A DNA stretch of 24,163 bases from Apostichopus californicus (Eukaryota > Echinodermata > Holothuroidea > Aspidochirotida > Stichopodidae), in NCBI GenBank assembly GCA_020650975.1, contig JAIPMN010000907.1, forward strand, positions 1 through 24,163. Direction: 5' to 3'. Every line of letters begins with the position of its first letter. Within the stretch, counting starts at the first letter, position 1. Shown here piece after piece: positions 1 through 9,440 of this stretch. Below the pieces are notes generated by a model. The model saw only the letters and a list, made by a program, of their open reading frames with translations, made no database searches and was not told where the DNA came from. A program made the position numbers and the translations under genes.

Positions 1-420
1 AAGGCATCAAGATTACATTGTTAACGCTAGGATCAGATATTCCCTCCAATGCTTAGTGGAGATCAGGACATGTACTCCACATCGAGATCAAAAGTGGTAT
101 TGCACATGTGTTTATGCACTGGAATCACACTAAGCCTATATCTAATCAAGGCATCAAGATTACATTGTTAACGCTAGGATCAGATATTCCCTCCAATGCT
201 TAGTGGAGATCAGGACATGTACTCCACATCGAGATCAAAAGTGGTATTGCACATGTATACATGCACTGGAATCACACTAAGCCCATATCTAATCTTGGCA
301 TCGAGATTAGATTGTTAATGCTGGGATCAGATCCTTCCCTCCAATTGTTAGGGGAGATCAGAATGTGAACTCCACCACGAGGTCAAATGTGTACGTACTT
401 GCATACAATATGTATATCTG
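1..420. repeat. satellite-like tandem repeat, 147-bp period
   Basis: Copy 1 (1-147) and copy 2 (148-294) are nearly identical. The few differences include gtgttt versus gtatac near the 3' third of the unit. Copy 3 (295 to about 420) is clearly related but diverged and decays to the right. The array touches the left edge, so its true length is unknown. Each unit starts with a GGCATCAAGATTA-like block and ends with ACTAAGCC(T/C)ATATCTAATC. No coding frame is maintained. It lies to the left of BDH2 exon 4 and so probably falls in an intron of that gene, which runs off this edge. Confidence 0.9.
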
Positions 421-922
421 ATCTCCTGATTCCTCATATGTCTAGATCATACCATTAATTAACAAACTTTCAATTTCAGAGTACATTTCTGGTCGACGTA
501 TCTTTCATTACTGCATTGCTTTCACTCAGTTCTACTACTTAAATATATCCCTTTAACTCCTCAAAAGGTGTTGTCAATGTTATTAAAATTTTATTCATGA
601 GCTTAAGAACTTGAAGATAAGAATTACTTCTGTCTACACATTTTAGAACAAACACCAGGCCTAGAATGTAACATTAGGCCTACAGCATAAAACTGCACCC
701 CAGATAAAGGATAATTGTTGATCATATTAAAATTGTTTTGGAAACAAATTTAGACTGTTCCAAGGTATTCCAAACATTAGTTTATTTCATCTAGGCAACA
801 TACTTTTAACCCCCTTTCTGCTCATTGTACTCTCAGTAGCAGAAACAAGTCAGTCCCAATACCACAGTGCAAGCAGCTCCATTAAGTTTAGCGATTAGTT
901 TGATTCCCGAAATCAGTCTCAC

Positions 923-1031
923 CTTTGGCAGAAAAGCTCTCATAGTTCTGTACATGGATTTGATGTTAACGTCAAATGAAAAATCAAACTCTTTCTCCTC
1001 TGTCTCCAAGACACTCCCATTGGCTACATAA
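923..1031 (-). CDS. BDH2: BDH2-like exon 4
   Basis: It encodes residues 83/84-119, from YVANGSVLE to MRAFLPK, and carries Asn105 of the SDR catalytic tetrad. The acceptor is tttcttcag and the donor gtgaga (922-917); the exon ends in phase 0. The next expected segment, with the catalytic Ser and YxxxK, is not found between 1 and 922, so it lies off the window. Confidence 0.92.
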
Positions 1032-4000
1032 CTGAAGAAATAAATTACAAGTTTTTCAGTTTATTGCTCAATAGGCAATGTGCTTACAGTTTAGAACAGA
1101 GAGAAAACTCTACAAGTCCTTGGTAATTGTCTTTTTCTCCACATGACTCCATGTTCATCAACAAAAGTTTCTAGAGACAAACTTTAACATACCATTCCAT
1201 ACAAGGCTTACCTTACAATGTGGAACAGAATTTTCTATGGAGTGGGTATGGCCCGGTCCTTTCTCACAATGCAATTTACAACAAAACCTAAATTGTCCAG
1301 AGTGGGGTAGGAAGGTGTGGTTGGGGATGAGGAGGGGGGTGGGGAATTGGATAACTGTTGTCCAGATATATATATCGTTATTTGTTGTGAAATTTTAAAA
1401 GGTATAATGTATTGCACAACACACTATACAACAACTGCCATGCAACCTTGAACCCATCTCTGTTTTTGTCATGTTTTGAGGTAATTCTGCATGAACATGT
1501 TAAAATTTGCAGCATGGTACATGTGCACTTAAAGGGTGTGAAGACTCGCGCAAAAAGAAACGTCTAATGCCGGTAATCTGACCTAGTTTCGAATGAGGTG
1601 TAACAGAAGTGTTAGACACCACCATCGATCCCAGAAAATACACACACAGCTTGCTACCGTCTGTAATTAGACACTAGTGTACAGTCAGTATTTTCAGCTG
1701 TGGTCAATACCCACAGCACAGTGTATAAACGATACAGCGATGGACATCTCAGGTCCAGCTAAAGATAACAAGGTATCACATTTCATTACTGTCTGCATTT
1801 TGTAGCAACACGTACAAAACGTCACTTGCAAGCAACAGAAAGTTAACTTTTTCAGATGGCCGCACACGGTTTGGGGTGATGATTCAATGCCTTTAAGTGT
1901 TCACTTAAGTATGTACAACTATGTATGAGTTAGCTAATGGATGACTCTATTCAGGATTATCCAGGTATGACAATACTTAACACATAACCTACAACATTTG
2001 AAAACCACTCCTTACCCAGCACAGTTGAAGAGAATATCGACAGTTCCAATCTCAGCAGCTAATGCATTCACCTCCTCTGTCTTTGTGACATCAAGTTTTC
2101 TGACTTCAATTCCTTTTGATGGGATTAAGAATGTATTCAATTTAACCAATGTTCAACAATAAAAAAAGGCAATATTTGAATTGAAGTTGATCAAGACAAC
2201 ACTGAACATTCAGTATTGCAATTTATATTTTCACAAACAAATAAAACTTTCTCTTTCAACATAACTTGTCAATGAAGTACTGTACATTACTGTAGCTCCG
2301 GAGGACTAAAATGCTTTTTAACCTCTCCAACCTTGCAGTGTCCCCGACCTAAATCCCCCTCTGCTCATGCTTTCAAAAACCTCCCATTATCTGTTTCAGG
2401 TAAACAGAAGAATGAATCATCAACTCCAGAGAATATTTTTTGTATATGTTTAGTGATTTAGAAATTCCGTGTCAAGTGCTTTGGTTTTAGTTTCAATGAT
2501 TAAGGGATGAACATTCAGGGCATATCTATCATGATTCAATACAATTAAGGGAAGTTATTGGCTTCTGTGTAAAGGGTAAAGAAAATAAATTCGTAAATTT
2601 ACTTTCTGCCAATCGTAAAATTAGATTTGGTTACACATACAGTATCAAGCAATCAATCTTGGAAATCATGTGAGTGATATATCATACAGTAGGTGACATG
2701 ACTAGCCCAATCATACATTGGATTGTTTGGGATCAAGCAAAGGCGGGGAAGAGTAAAGTCACTTAATTTAACTATTCAAATATGAGAAAGACATTTTGTT
2801 CATTTGAAAAGTCTAAAACTAATCACTTACCATTTATTCCTTCTAACTCTTTCAACTTTTCTAAGTTGATATCTGTAGCAAAAACCTTTGCTCCTTCTCT
2901 AGCAAAGGCCTACAGGTGAGATAAAAACAAACATGAAAAAAACATCATTATGTACAACACCATGTAGAAAGTCACAAAATTTAATAGCATCTAAGGAAGC
3001 AACATTTCAGTTAAAAAAAAAACCACAAGCTGTACAAACCACATTACAAAAATGCCATTATCTAGACTGCCTGCTCTTGAAATACAAATTGATTACCTAG
3101 AGCCTACTACTTTCCATTTTGTTTGGTTATAAAATTGTTTTCATTTTATCTGTTAAAAGTTATGTTTTGTGATATTGTTCATCAGATTAAAATATCTTTG
3201 CACAGCTTTGGCTCGTTTGACAATGTTGTCGGAAGCAAAAACTCCCAGCATATCAATATATTAATATATATCACCTATATTATCAAAATATTGTTAAAAA
3301 CACTAATACAGTCCCTGGTGCGGAATATCTGCTAGGTATACTTTACTGAACACATGGACTTGAGAGAAGACACAAACACATTGCTCTTAGCTAAGTAGCT
3401 ACAGAAGTAGAGAATCTATTTGATGATGCAGTTAACTATGTAATATTAGAGGGCAGTATACAGTAGTTAAACTTATAAGGATCTCACACCTTGGACCTTG
3501 TGAACAAGTGAAAACTAACAATTCATATCTTACATTTGTCTCACATACAAGTATGCAGTAGCTTTTTTAAATTGCTATTAATTATACTAGTTTATTTACT
3601 GTCTAAGGTGGTGCAATACCTGCTTTAAAATCAGAAACAGAAGTAAAGCTTTGTAACAGATGCTGTTGAATTCCCTAAATAGTCAGTTTCTGCTGTGTGA
3701 ATCAAAGGCTATTGTTCGGTCAACGACTACTGTTATGAATTGACGGCAACTAATGGTGACCCTTTCAGGGATCCATACCTGTTTATTCTATAATTCGTTT
3801 CTTTGTTCCCACCTTGTAAACAAAAATCAAAAGGATAGCATTTCAAAGTTTGTTTAGATATGTTATCAAGTAGTATGTGTGTGACTTAAATGTTAGAGTG
3901 CATGAATGGAAGTATATCCTGTGCAATTGAAGCAACTTTAGATCATCTTGATCTTGATAGATGTCCACACAAATTGCCCAAAGAACAGTTGACCTATGGT

Positions 4001-5068
4001 CCTTCTTTGCCCAGATTAGATGAGGTTTTCCAGAAGCTGCTTGAAGGAGAGTACACTAGAGGCAGATTTGAGTTCTGGTGTTTGTTTTTTCAATAGGGGG
4101 ATATGGTGTGTGGACACATCAAATATTTATAAGTCCTTTGGGCTCCTCAGAGTTTTATCTTTCAAATAACGAGATGTATGAGTTGCTGGTGCGATGTGAT
4201 CAGCAGCTACAAGATGAAGAACGTGACTAGGCATAATGCCATGAGTTTCTTTATGTAAGGTGATGAGCCGAGCTTTGGTTCTACGTATTTCTAATTTATC
4301 CCAGCTGAGATCCAACTTCAACTTCACAAGTCAGCGATGTGGAACCACATCGAACACCTTGCTTAAGTCCATAGTACACAAGTCTATCTGACCACGATTG
4401 TCTAAAATTTCTGCTAGGTCATTTACCAGACTAGCCAGTTGGATTTCAATATGATCTACCATGTCTACAGCCATGTTGTCTTTCACAAGTATGGAATGAA
4501 TTTAAAAATCACACAGTTCAGACAGGTCTTCAAAGAGCAACATGTAGGATATTTTTTTACCAGTGAGCAGAGGGCCTGTTTATACAGGTGAGTGACAGAG
4601 ATGTGTAGCTCCGCTATAAAGCTTAAAATCTACATGGTCATGATAATATGGAAACTGATCATGACAAGAATGGCATTTTTTTTATTATCAAAGAAGGGGT
4701 GTTTACCTTGTAAGAACTAAGTGGTGACATCACTTTTGACGATTCTGTCTGTAAGTCAACGGGGATTTTACATGGAATATATACTACCTTAGTTTTTACT
4801 GTTAACTGTGCATGTGACACCAACAAACATCGTTACGGTCCATATAAATACATTCCTGTGCTAGGATTCTAGGCTAGGCCTAGGCCATGAGTAGATATTT
4901 ACATACAACTTACATCTAGGTTATTGATTATGTTTAGCCAGGGATCTGCTGAAAGGTGCAGCTCCCTTGTTTATCGTACAGTATGTCAATACTCACCTCT
5001 GCTGCAGCACGTCCGATTCCTTGGGCTGAAGCGGTGCAAAAAGCAACTTTTCCATCTAAGCGACCCAT
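923..5068 (-). CDS. BDH2: BDH2/DHRS6-like NAD-dependent short-chain dehydrogenase (5' part, runs off left edge)
   Basis: Four minus-strand exons join in frame: 5068-4997, 2909-2831, 2112-2016 and 1031-923. Together they give the first 119 residues of a family protein that is about 245 residues long. The N-terminus MGRLDGKV matches the BDH2 family. TASAQGIGRA (residues 12-21) is the nucleotide-binding glycine motif, and ATDIN puts Asp37 where NAD-preferring members bind the adenosine ribose. NCAG (80-83) is the NxAG motif, and Asn105 in DVNIKSMY is the SDR tetrad Asn. The catalytic Ser, Tyr and Lys are expected beyond the window. Family knowledge: BDH2 is a cytosolic enzyme described as an (R)-3-hydroxybutyrate dehydrogenase and 4-oxo-proline reductase; the siderophore role is disputed. 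All four donors are GT and all three visible acceptors are AG. The gene is divergent from the FAAH2-like gene. BDH2 is preferred to other SDRs because of the exact N-terminal fit. Confidence 0.92.
1532..1893. mobile_element. TA-target MITE, copy 1 (right terminal repeat deleted)
   Basis: This 362-bp element is closely similar to 6172-6563 along its whole length. The left terminal inverted repeat is complete: AAGGGTGTGAAGACTCGCGC, continuing about 17 bases further. The right one is reduced to CCTT by a deletion of about 34 bp. TA flanks both sides (1530-1531 and 1894-1895), as expected for Tc1/mariner-type transposition. It encodes no transposase. It lies in intron 3 of the BDH2-like gene. Confidence 0.85.
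2016..2112 (-). CDS. BDH2: BDH2-like exon 3
   Basis: It encodes GIEVRKLDVT through DILFNCAG (residues 51-83), which is the beta-strand 4 NxAG region of the Rossmann fold. It enters in phase 1 and leaves in phase 2. The acceptor is atcaaaag, which has a weak pyrimidine tract, and the donor is gtaagg. Despite the weak acceptor, the reading frame and homology fit exactly. Confidence 0.9.
2831..2909 (-). CDS. BDH2: BDH2-like exon 2
   Basis: It encodes AFAREGAKV and the ATDIN cofactor-specificity segment (residues 25-50), ending in phase 1. The acceptor reads ctgtag at 2910-2915 and the donor gtaag at 2830-2826. Confidence 0.92.
4128..4540 (-). pseudogene. degraded non-LTR retrotransposon (LINE) reverse-transcriptase relic
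   Basis: Read on the minus strand, 4540-4320 gives fragments of a LINE reverse transcriptase: HSILVKDN, then QLASLVNDLAEIL, then MDLSKVFDVVPHR. This is the region around the first catalytic Asp of the DLSKAFDxVPH motif. A stop follows directly after VVPHR and another lies upstream. The frame then passes through LVKLKLDL straight into LSWDKLEIRRTKARLITLHKETHG, which resembles the C-terminal tail of CR1/L2/Rex-like LINE proteins. The palm with the second catalytic motif is missing, so the copy is dead and internally deleted. It sits in intron 1 of the BDH2-like gene. The clade cannot be settled without alignment. Confidence 0.7.
4997..5068 (-). CDS. BDH2: BDH2-like exon 1 (coding part)
   Basis: It encodes residues 1-24, from the ATG at 5068-5066 to GCAGAG followed by a gtgagt donor (4996-4991), ending in phase 0. 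The start is chosen because MGRLDGKV is the family N-terminus. A 5' UTR must extend upstream of 5068 but its limit is not visible. Confidence 0.92.
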
Positions 5069-5462
5069 CTTTAATACGAGGACAAGTGGACGAACAATGG
5101 TAAGTGAAGACCTAACGTATAGTTACATTTGGCATAAGCATAGACTATTATTACACTGTACAGGTTCAAAGAACCAAGGCCCAACTTTAACCACAGAAGC
5201 ACTACGGAAACAGCTGATCCGGTAAAACATCTGACATGTACCGTAGCTGATAAACGCCAGGGAAAAACTGTGTTAATCTTCGTTGTACTGTGGGGGCATT
5301 GTGAGTATGTGTGACGATCAGTAGTCGGCTACACCGTGGAATTACGTGTTGTTGTGTATCTATAGTTCTCGTTTATAGCTCCATGGTTGTACCATTCTTA
5401 TATTATAACTGTGTAATGCCTAAAATCGATCTACTGGAGTGGTTGATTTCCGAAAGAGTTTC

Positions 5463-5470
5463 CTTACCCT
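5463..5470. repeat. left target-site duplication of the 5471 element
   Basis: CTTACCCT, identical to 5813-5820 on the other side of the element. Confidence 0.88.
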
Positions 5471-5812
5471 CAGGCGCGTAGCCAAGGGGGGGCGAAGGGG
5501 GCAGCCGCCCCCCCCCTTGAGCATATTTTTTTTATAATTTTTTTTTTTTTTAAATTTTTAAAAAATTTTTTTTTACTGTTTTTATGATATCGCTAGTAAT
5601 TTCAAAAGAGAAAATGCTAAGATGCAACTTACAAGGCCTGGGAAGTGCCATTTCCAGCGATCTGGGAGGCATTTTCAGCCAAAATTTTCTTGTACGCTTC
5701 GCGCCAACCATGGTGGCGCTACGCTTAGATAGTATGCAATGCCATATCTACGGCTCTGAAAAATTTTCTACATTTTCGCCCCCCCCTTGGCAAATTCCTG
5801 GCTACGCGCCTG
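5471..5812. mobile_element. hAT-like MITE with 8-bp target duplication
   Basis: A 342-bp element begins CAGGCGCGTAGCCA and ends in its exact inverse (TGGCTACGCGCCTG at the right, after a small insertion in the inner repeat). G- and C-runs form the inner parts of the terminal repeats. The 8-bp sequence CTTACCCT occurs immediately on both sides (5463-5470 and 5813-5820) as a perfect target duplication. A terminal CAG...CTG and an 8-bp duplication are typical of the hAT superfamily. The interior includes a long T/A run and a block shared in inverse orientation with the element at 6567. There is no transposase. It is 395 bp upstream of the BDH2-like start codon. Confidence 0.9.
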
Positions 5813-5820
5813 CTTACCCT
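5813..5820. repeat. right target-site duplication of the 5471 element
   Basis: CTTACCCT, identical to 5463-5470. Confidence 0.88.
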
Positions 5821-6171
5821 CCTCATTTGTGTCAGCACTTTGGTTAATGAAATATCTCGAGTCTTTAGTCAGCTGGAAATATGGCATATGGTTTTACCAA
5901 AGTAAGTTGAATTATCTTTGGTTTTACTTAGTGTGCATAATCACGTGCCCAATGTACAGAACACGGCGTAAATACTGAGTAAAGCAGGGTACTTGTACGT
6001 GACGCAATTGCTCCTCGTGGTTCATGCAGTAGTAGCACTAGGGAATGTATGTTTTATTAGCACAATTACATTTTAAAAAATGATTCTTTCATCTATTACC
6101 TTCTTTTGGTTGTGAGGCGTTTTGGTTTAAAATCTCCGAATGTCACCCTGACTGAACATTAAATATGATTA

Positions 6172-6563
6172 AAGGGTGTTAAGACAAAGAAACGTCTAAT
6201 GCCGGTAATCTGACCTAGTTTCGAATGAGGTGTAACAGAAGTGTATACACCACCATCGATCCCAGAAAATACACACACACAGCTTGCTACCGTCGGTAAT
6301 TAGACACTAGTGTACAGTCAGTACATACAGCTGCGGTCAATAACCACAGCACAGTGTATACACGATACAGTGATGGACATCTCAGGTCCTGCTAAAGATA
6401 ACAATTAAGGTATCACGTTTCATTACTGTCTGCATTTTGTAGCGACACGAACAAAACGTCACTTGAAGCAACAGAAAGTTAACTTTTTCAGATGGCCGCA
6501 CGCGGTTTGGGGCGAGTCTTCAATGTATTAGACGTTTCTTTTTGCGCGAGTCTTCACACCCTT
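6172..6563. mobile_element. TA-target MITE, copy 2
   Basis: This 392-bp element is the sister of 1532-1893. Its right terminal inverted repeat is intact and is the exact inverse of copy 1's left end over about 36 bp. Its own left end has lost about 8 bp (TCGCGCAA). TA flanks it at 6170-6171 and 6564-6565. It has no coding capacity. Together the two copies define the full family consensus. Confidence 0.88.
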
Positions 6564-6566
6564 TAG
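6559..6566. repeat. left target-site duplication of the 6567 element
   Basis: CCCTTTAG. These bases are also the last bases of the MITE at 6172-6563 plus its TA flank, which shows that the hAT-like element landed in the older MITE's edge. Confidence 0.88.
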
Positions 6567-7925
6567 CAGGGGCGGGATTTGAGTTGTGAAAGTGGGGGGG
6601 GGGGCAAACCTGCCAGCAAGACTATCTAAGCGGAGCGACACCATTGGTTGGCGCGAACCTTCAAGAATTTTTTTTTGGCTTTACAAACCCTCCAGATGGC
6701 CGGAAACGGCACTTCCCGAGTGCTCTAATTGCTGCATGTACCCATCCTTGAAATATGGATCTCATGTCTGCAATTGTATCTAGATAGTTAATTATCGTTA
6801 AAAATTTGAAGAGGATTGATAGTAGAACATATGGTCAGATGGTGATGTACAACTTTTGTTATACGTCACTATCTAAGCGGAGGGCCATCATCGGTTGGCA
6901 AGGAGCATCGAAATTTTCGATGAAAGGTACCCTTAGATCGGTAAAATTAACACCCATATAGGCTTTAAATTGCATCTAAAGAATTATTGAACGTGTGTAA
7001 ATTTAGGGAGGACGGATAGAAGAACTTATATGGTGATGTACAACTGAAGCTTATACGTCACTATTTAGGCGGTGCACCACCATCAGTTGGCGCGGTGCGT
7101 CGAAATTTAAGCAAAAAGGAAATCCTAGATCAGCAAAAATGACACCTCTGGTAACAATAAATCGCATCTAGACAGTTCTTTCCCCATAAAATTATTAGTA
7201 TATTGTGCATTGGACCGATCAAGAATATGTTCAGCACCCACTTCGAAATTCTCCCCGCGGTCACCACTTCTTGGAGCACTTGGCAAATATTGGGGGAAAC
7301 TGCCGAGTGCTGTATAGGGCCTACTGTAACAATGGATTTAATGTGTTACTGTGTTAGTGCCAATTTGTAATTTACATTATTCGATTTGCATGCATCATTC
7401 CAGGTTTTCGAGCAGTAAAGAAATTACATCGGCATTGCATATTGTTGAATGACACGGGGGGGGGGGTGTCACGTGTCAGTGTATTGAATTTAATTACTGA
7501 TATACCCAATATGCAAATCTGGCTTTCGTAAATCGTTTCTTCTGGATTTAGTTATTCAACGCATTCAGTAGAGCAGCAACGTTGAAAATCAATTCCTGAA
7601 GCTAGCACTGTAGCACATGCCGCGGATTCATCACATGCAGAATTGAATCGCTAGTTTGTTAGCTCCAGGATTCGTAACCTGTGCTGTGAACCATGTGCTA
7701 GCTCCAGCTCCAGTTATTCTGCATGCTTCATGTAACGATGTTAAACACAAATTCGACTTAGATTCGAAACAAATAGGCCTATTTGATAGCTGTTGTGGGG
7801 GAATAATTTCGATTAGGGTTGTGCACATTTTTCTGCAAAAACGACAAAAAAGTGAACTAAGGTCTGGGAAAAAGTGGGGGGGGGGGGCAAATGCCCACTC
7901 TTGCCCCCCCGTAATCCCGCCCATG
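6567..7925. mobile_element. hAT-like non-autonomous transposon, 1359 bp, nested against a MITE
   Basis: The ends are CAGGGGCGGGATT (left) and AATCCCGCCCATG (right), inverse repeats apart from one base. The 8-bp CCCTTTAG flanks it perfectly at 6559-6566 and 7926-7933. G-runs lie just inside both ends (6593-6604, and a G-run plus a C-run at 7876-7910). The left interior is homologous, in inverse orientation, to the 5471 element (ACTATCTAAGCG, then a GGTTGGCGCGAA block). Three related blocks beginning ACTATYTA(A/G)G recur at 6621, 6868 and 7060, so part of the interior is tandemly repeated. The longest frames (about 100 codons) do not resemble a transposase. Confidence 0.88.
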
Positions 7926-7933
7926 CCCTTTAG
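7926..7933. repeat. right target-site duplication of the 6567 element
   Basis: CCCTTTAG, identical to 6559-6566. Confidence 0.88.
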
Positions 7934-8183
7934 CCACCGAGCAACTTATATCTTAATTGGTTCAATTTGAGTTTGTTTCGGAGGAGCTGTATATGCCACT
8001 CTAACCTTTTGCTGTTCTTCTTCTACCTATGGCTCTTCCACACTTCCGTCATATTTAATTCAGTTTGCAACCCGTGCTTCACTGCACTTGGGTCACCGAT
8101 ATTTCAAAGGCAGTCAAATACCTAACGTTACCTTCACGTAAAAAGCACTTTCTATACGGGTAATAAGGCACTCCTATCAGACA
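7934..8183. other. intergenic, nothing supported
   Basis: Between the nested transposon and the candidate small gene. It may contain the promoter of that gene or of the FAAH2-like gene, but no clear core element is visible. Confidence 0.3.
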
Positions 8184-8207
8184 ATGAACGAAGCTGAGCA
8201 AACAACG
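8184..8207 (+). CDS. possible first coding exon of a small unrecognised gene
   Basis: An ATG with A at -3 begins MNEAEQTT, followed by a gtcagt donor-like site at 8208. Joining it in phase 0 to 8840-8959 would give a 47-residue protein. The link is a guess based only on proximity, frame and the donor. Other upstream exons could equally feed the terminal exon at 8840. Confidence 0.25.
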
Positions 8208-8839
8208 GTCAGTAATTTTCAGTCCTTGCCACTGATTATGTCAAGTTTGTTATCTGTTTGTTTAACGCCATAGTCTAACTTGCGCTTGCATACTTTGATC
8301 AAACATTGCGTAACACTTGTCTGTAGTCAAGCTAACAACATGTAACGTTAGGCTTTTTCGTACGTTTTGTGGTTCAGTATGCCCTTATCACTGTCTTATT
8401 TATCATGTGTTACAAACCACTATTACTATTCGATGTATAACTGAGGTATCGAATCTATTAAGTCCCTGCAAATACACACAGAAGATTGTTTACTTCACAC
8501 AAAGATTGTGTCTCTCCCAAGGTGGCATCGCTCACTATGTAAACATCCATACCAAAGAAGTGACTATTTATTAATTAACTAGGCCTGGGCCCAATTCTGT
8601 GGAGATAAGTCTTAACTTTGTCACTAGAATCTCAATATTGTTGGGTAATGATTGACAACTAACACAGACTACGCTAGCTTACAGTGTTGACAAACAGCCT
8701 TAAACAGGGCTAACGATGCCATGTGCTATCAACAAGGAGTACTCTTTGCAAAGCTGGTCAAAGAGTAACTTTTTAATTTGATCGAGGAACCAAAGTCCTA
8801 GTCTCGTTTTCTTAGTGTTGAATTGGGAATTTCTTGTAG

Positions 8840-8959
8840 GAAACATTTGCAATAGCAGTCTTTCATTCATCTCCAACTTTAGGTCTATCTCTGATCCAGG
8901 AAGTAGCCAAGGAACTCTATAAAACTGATGTGATAGATCATCATTACTATATCAAGTAA
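8840..8959 (+). CDS. candidate terminal exon of an unrecognised protein
   Basis: A good acceptor (ttcttgtag, 8831-8839) is followed by an open frame of 39 residues in phase 0. The frame begins ETFAIAVFHSSP, runs through an amphipathic stretch IQEVAKELYKTD, ends VIDHHYYIK and stops at TAA (8957-8959). The composition is protein-like and unlike the surrounding non-coding DNA. An AATAAA lies at 9104-9109, about 145 bases past the stop, as expected for a last exon. I do not recognise the family. The alternative is a 5' leader exon of the FAAH2-like gene containing a short upstream frame. A chance open frame remains possible. Confidence 0.45.
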   Translation, partial: ETFAIAVFHSSPTLGLSLIQEVAKELYKTDVIDHHYYIK

Positions 8960-9103
8960 GGAGTTTGACATTTTGATGTAAGTATTTTCAGCTTTCATTC
9001 TTTCTAAATATATATATATATATGTTTTGGCCTATATGCATGTGAACAGTAAATGTAATATCTTTATTTCCATGCTTGTGAATGTGAACAACACACTACT
9101 GTA

Positions 9104-9109
9104 AATAAA
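9104..9109 (+). terminator. candidate polyadenylation signal AATAAA
   Basis: The canonical hexamer is followed by a T-run, 145 bases after the stop of the candidate exon at 8840-8959 and 134 bases before the likely FAAH2 acceptor at 9238. It is supportive only, since the region is AT-rich. Confidence 0.3.
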
Positions 9110-9242
9110 TTTTTGCTCACTTCTACAAATTTGTACACCACAACCGTTTAAAGAAACAGTAATAATAAAAACCTATGTCAAAAGTTTGTTACCTTAAATG
9201 TATCAGTCACACCTAATTAATGATTCATTTGTTTCCAGTACC

Positions 9243-9440
9243 ATGGCTGCAGTCCTCTCAACTGTTCTGGTCATTTTGAGTCCTTTGCTTTGGGTTCTTA
9301 GCAAAGTTGCTGACTTTCTGGTGAGCGTAATATCGTTGGTAATCAATGGGGATCGTCCAAAGCAGAAAATACCACCTGTGCAGAATGTCCTACTTCTTGA
9401 AAGTGCTGTTAGTTTAGCCAAAGGAATCAGAAGTAGAAGA
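9243..9440 (+). CDS. FAAH2: FAAH2-like exon 1 (coding part)
   Basis: It encodes residues 1-66: the hydrophobic anchor, then a basic linker and the VQNVLLLESAVSLAKGIRS segment aligning with LLLLSGMQLAKLIRQ of human FAAH2. It ends in phase 0 before gtaagt. The sequence tttgtttccag just upstream (ending 9238) suggests that a 5' UTR intron ends four bases before the ATG. A possible donor for it is gtaagt at about 8977. Confidence 0.93.

Noticed and set aside
3890-4096. 68-codon plus-strand frame with a protein-like LPKEQLTYGPSLPRLDEVF stretch
   Set aside because: There are no flanking splice sites that clearly join it to anything and no recognised family. It may be a transposon fragment beside the LINE relic, but this is not supported.
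7631-7970. About 100-codon frames on both strands at the right end of the hAT-like element
   Set aside because: They cross the element end and its target duplication and contain no transposase motifs.
9198-9242. Upstream in-frame ATG extending FAAH2 by 15 codons
   Set aside because: It precedes a strong acceptor-like tttgtttccag, has a poor start context, and the added residues do not match the family.
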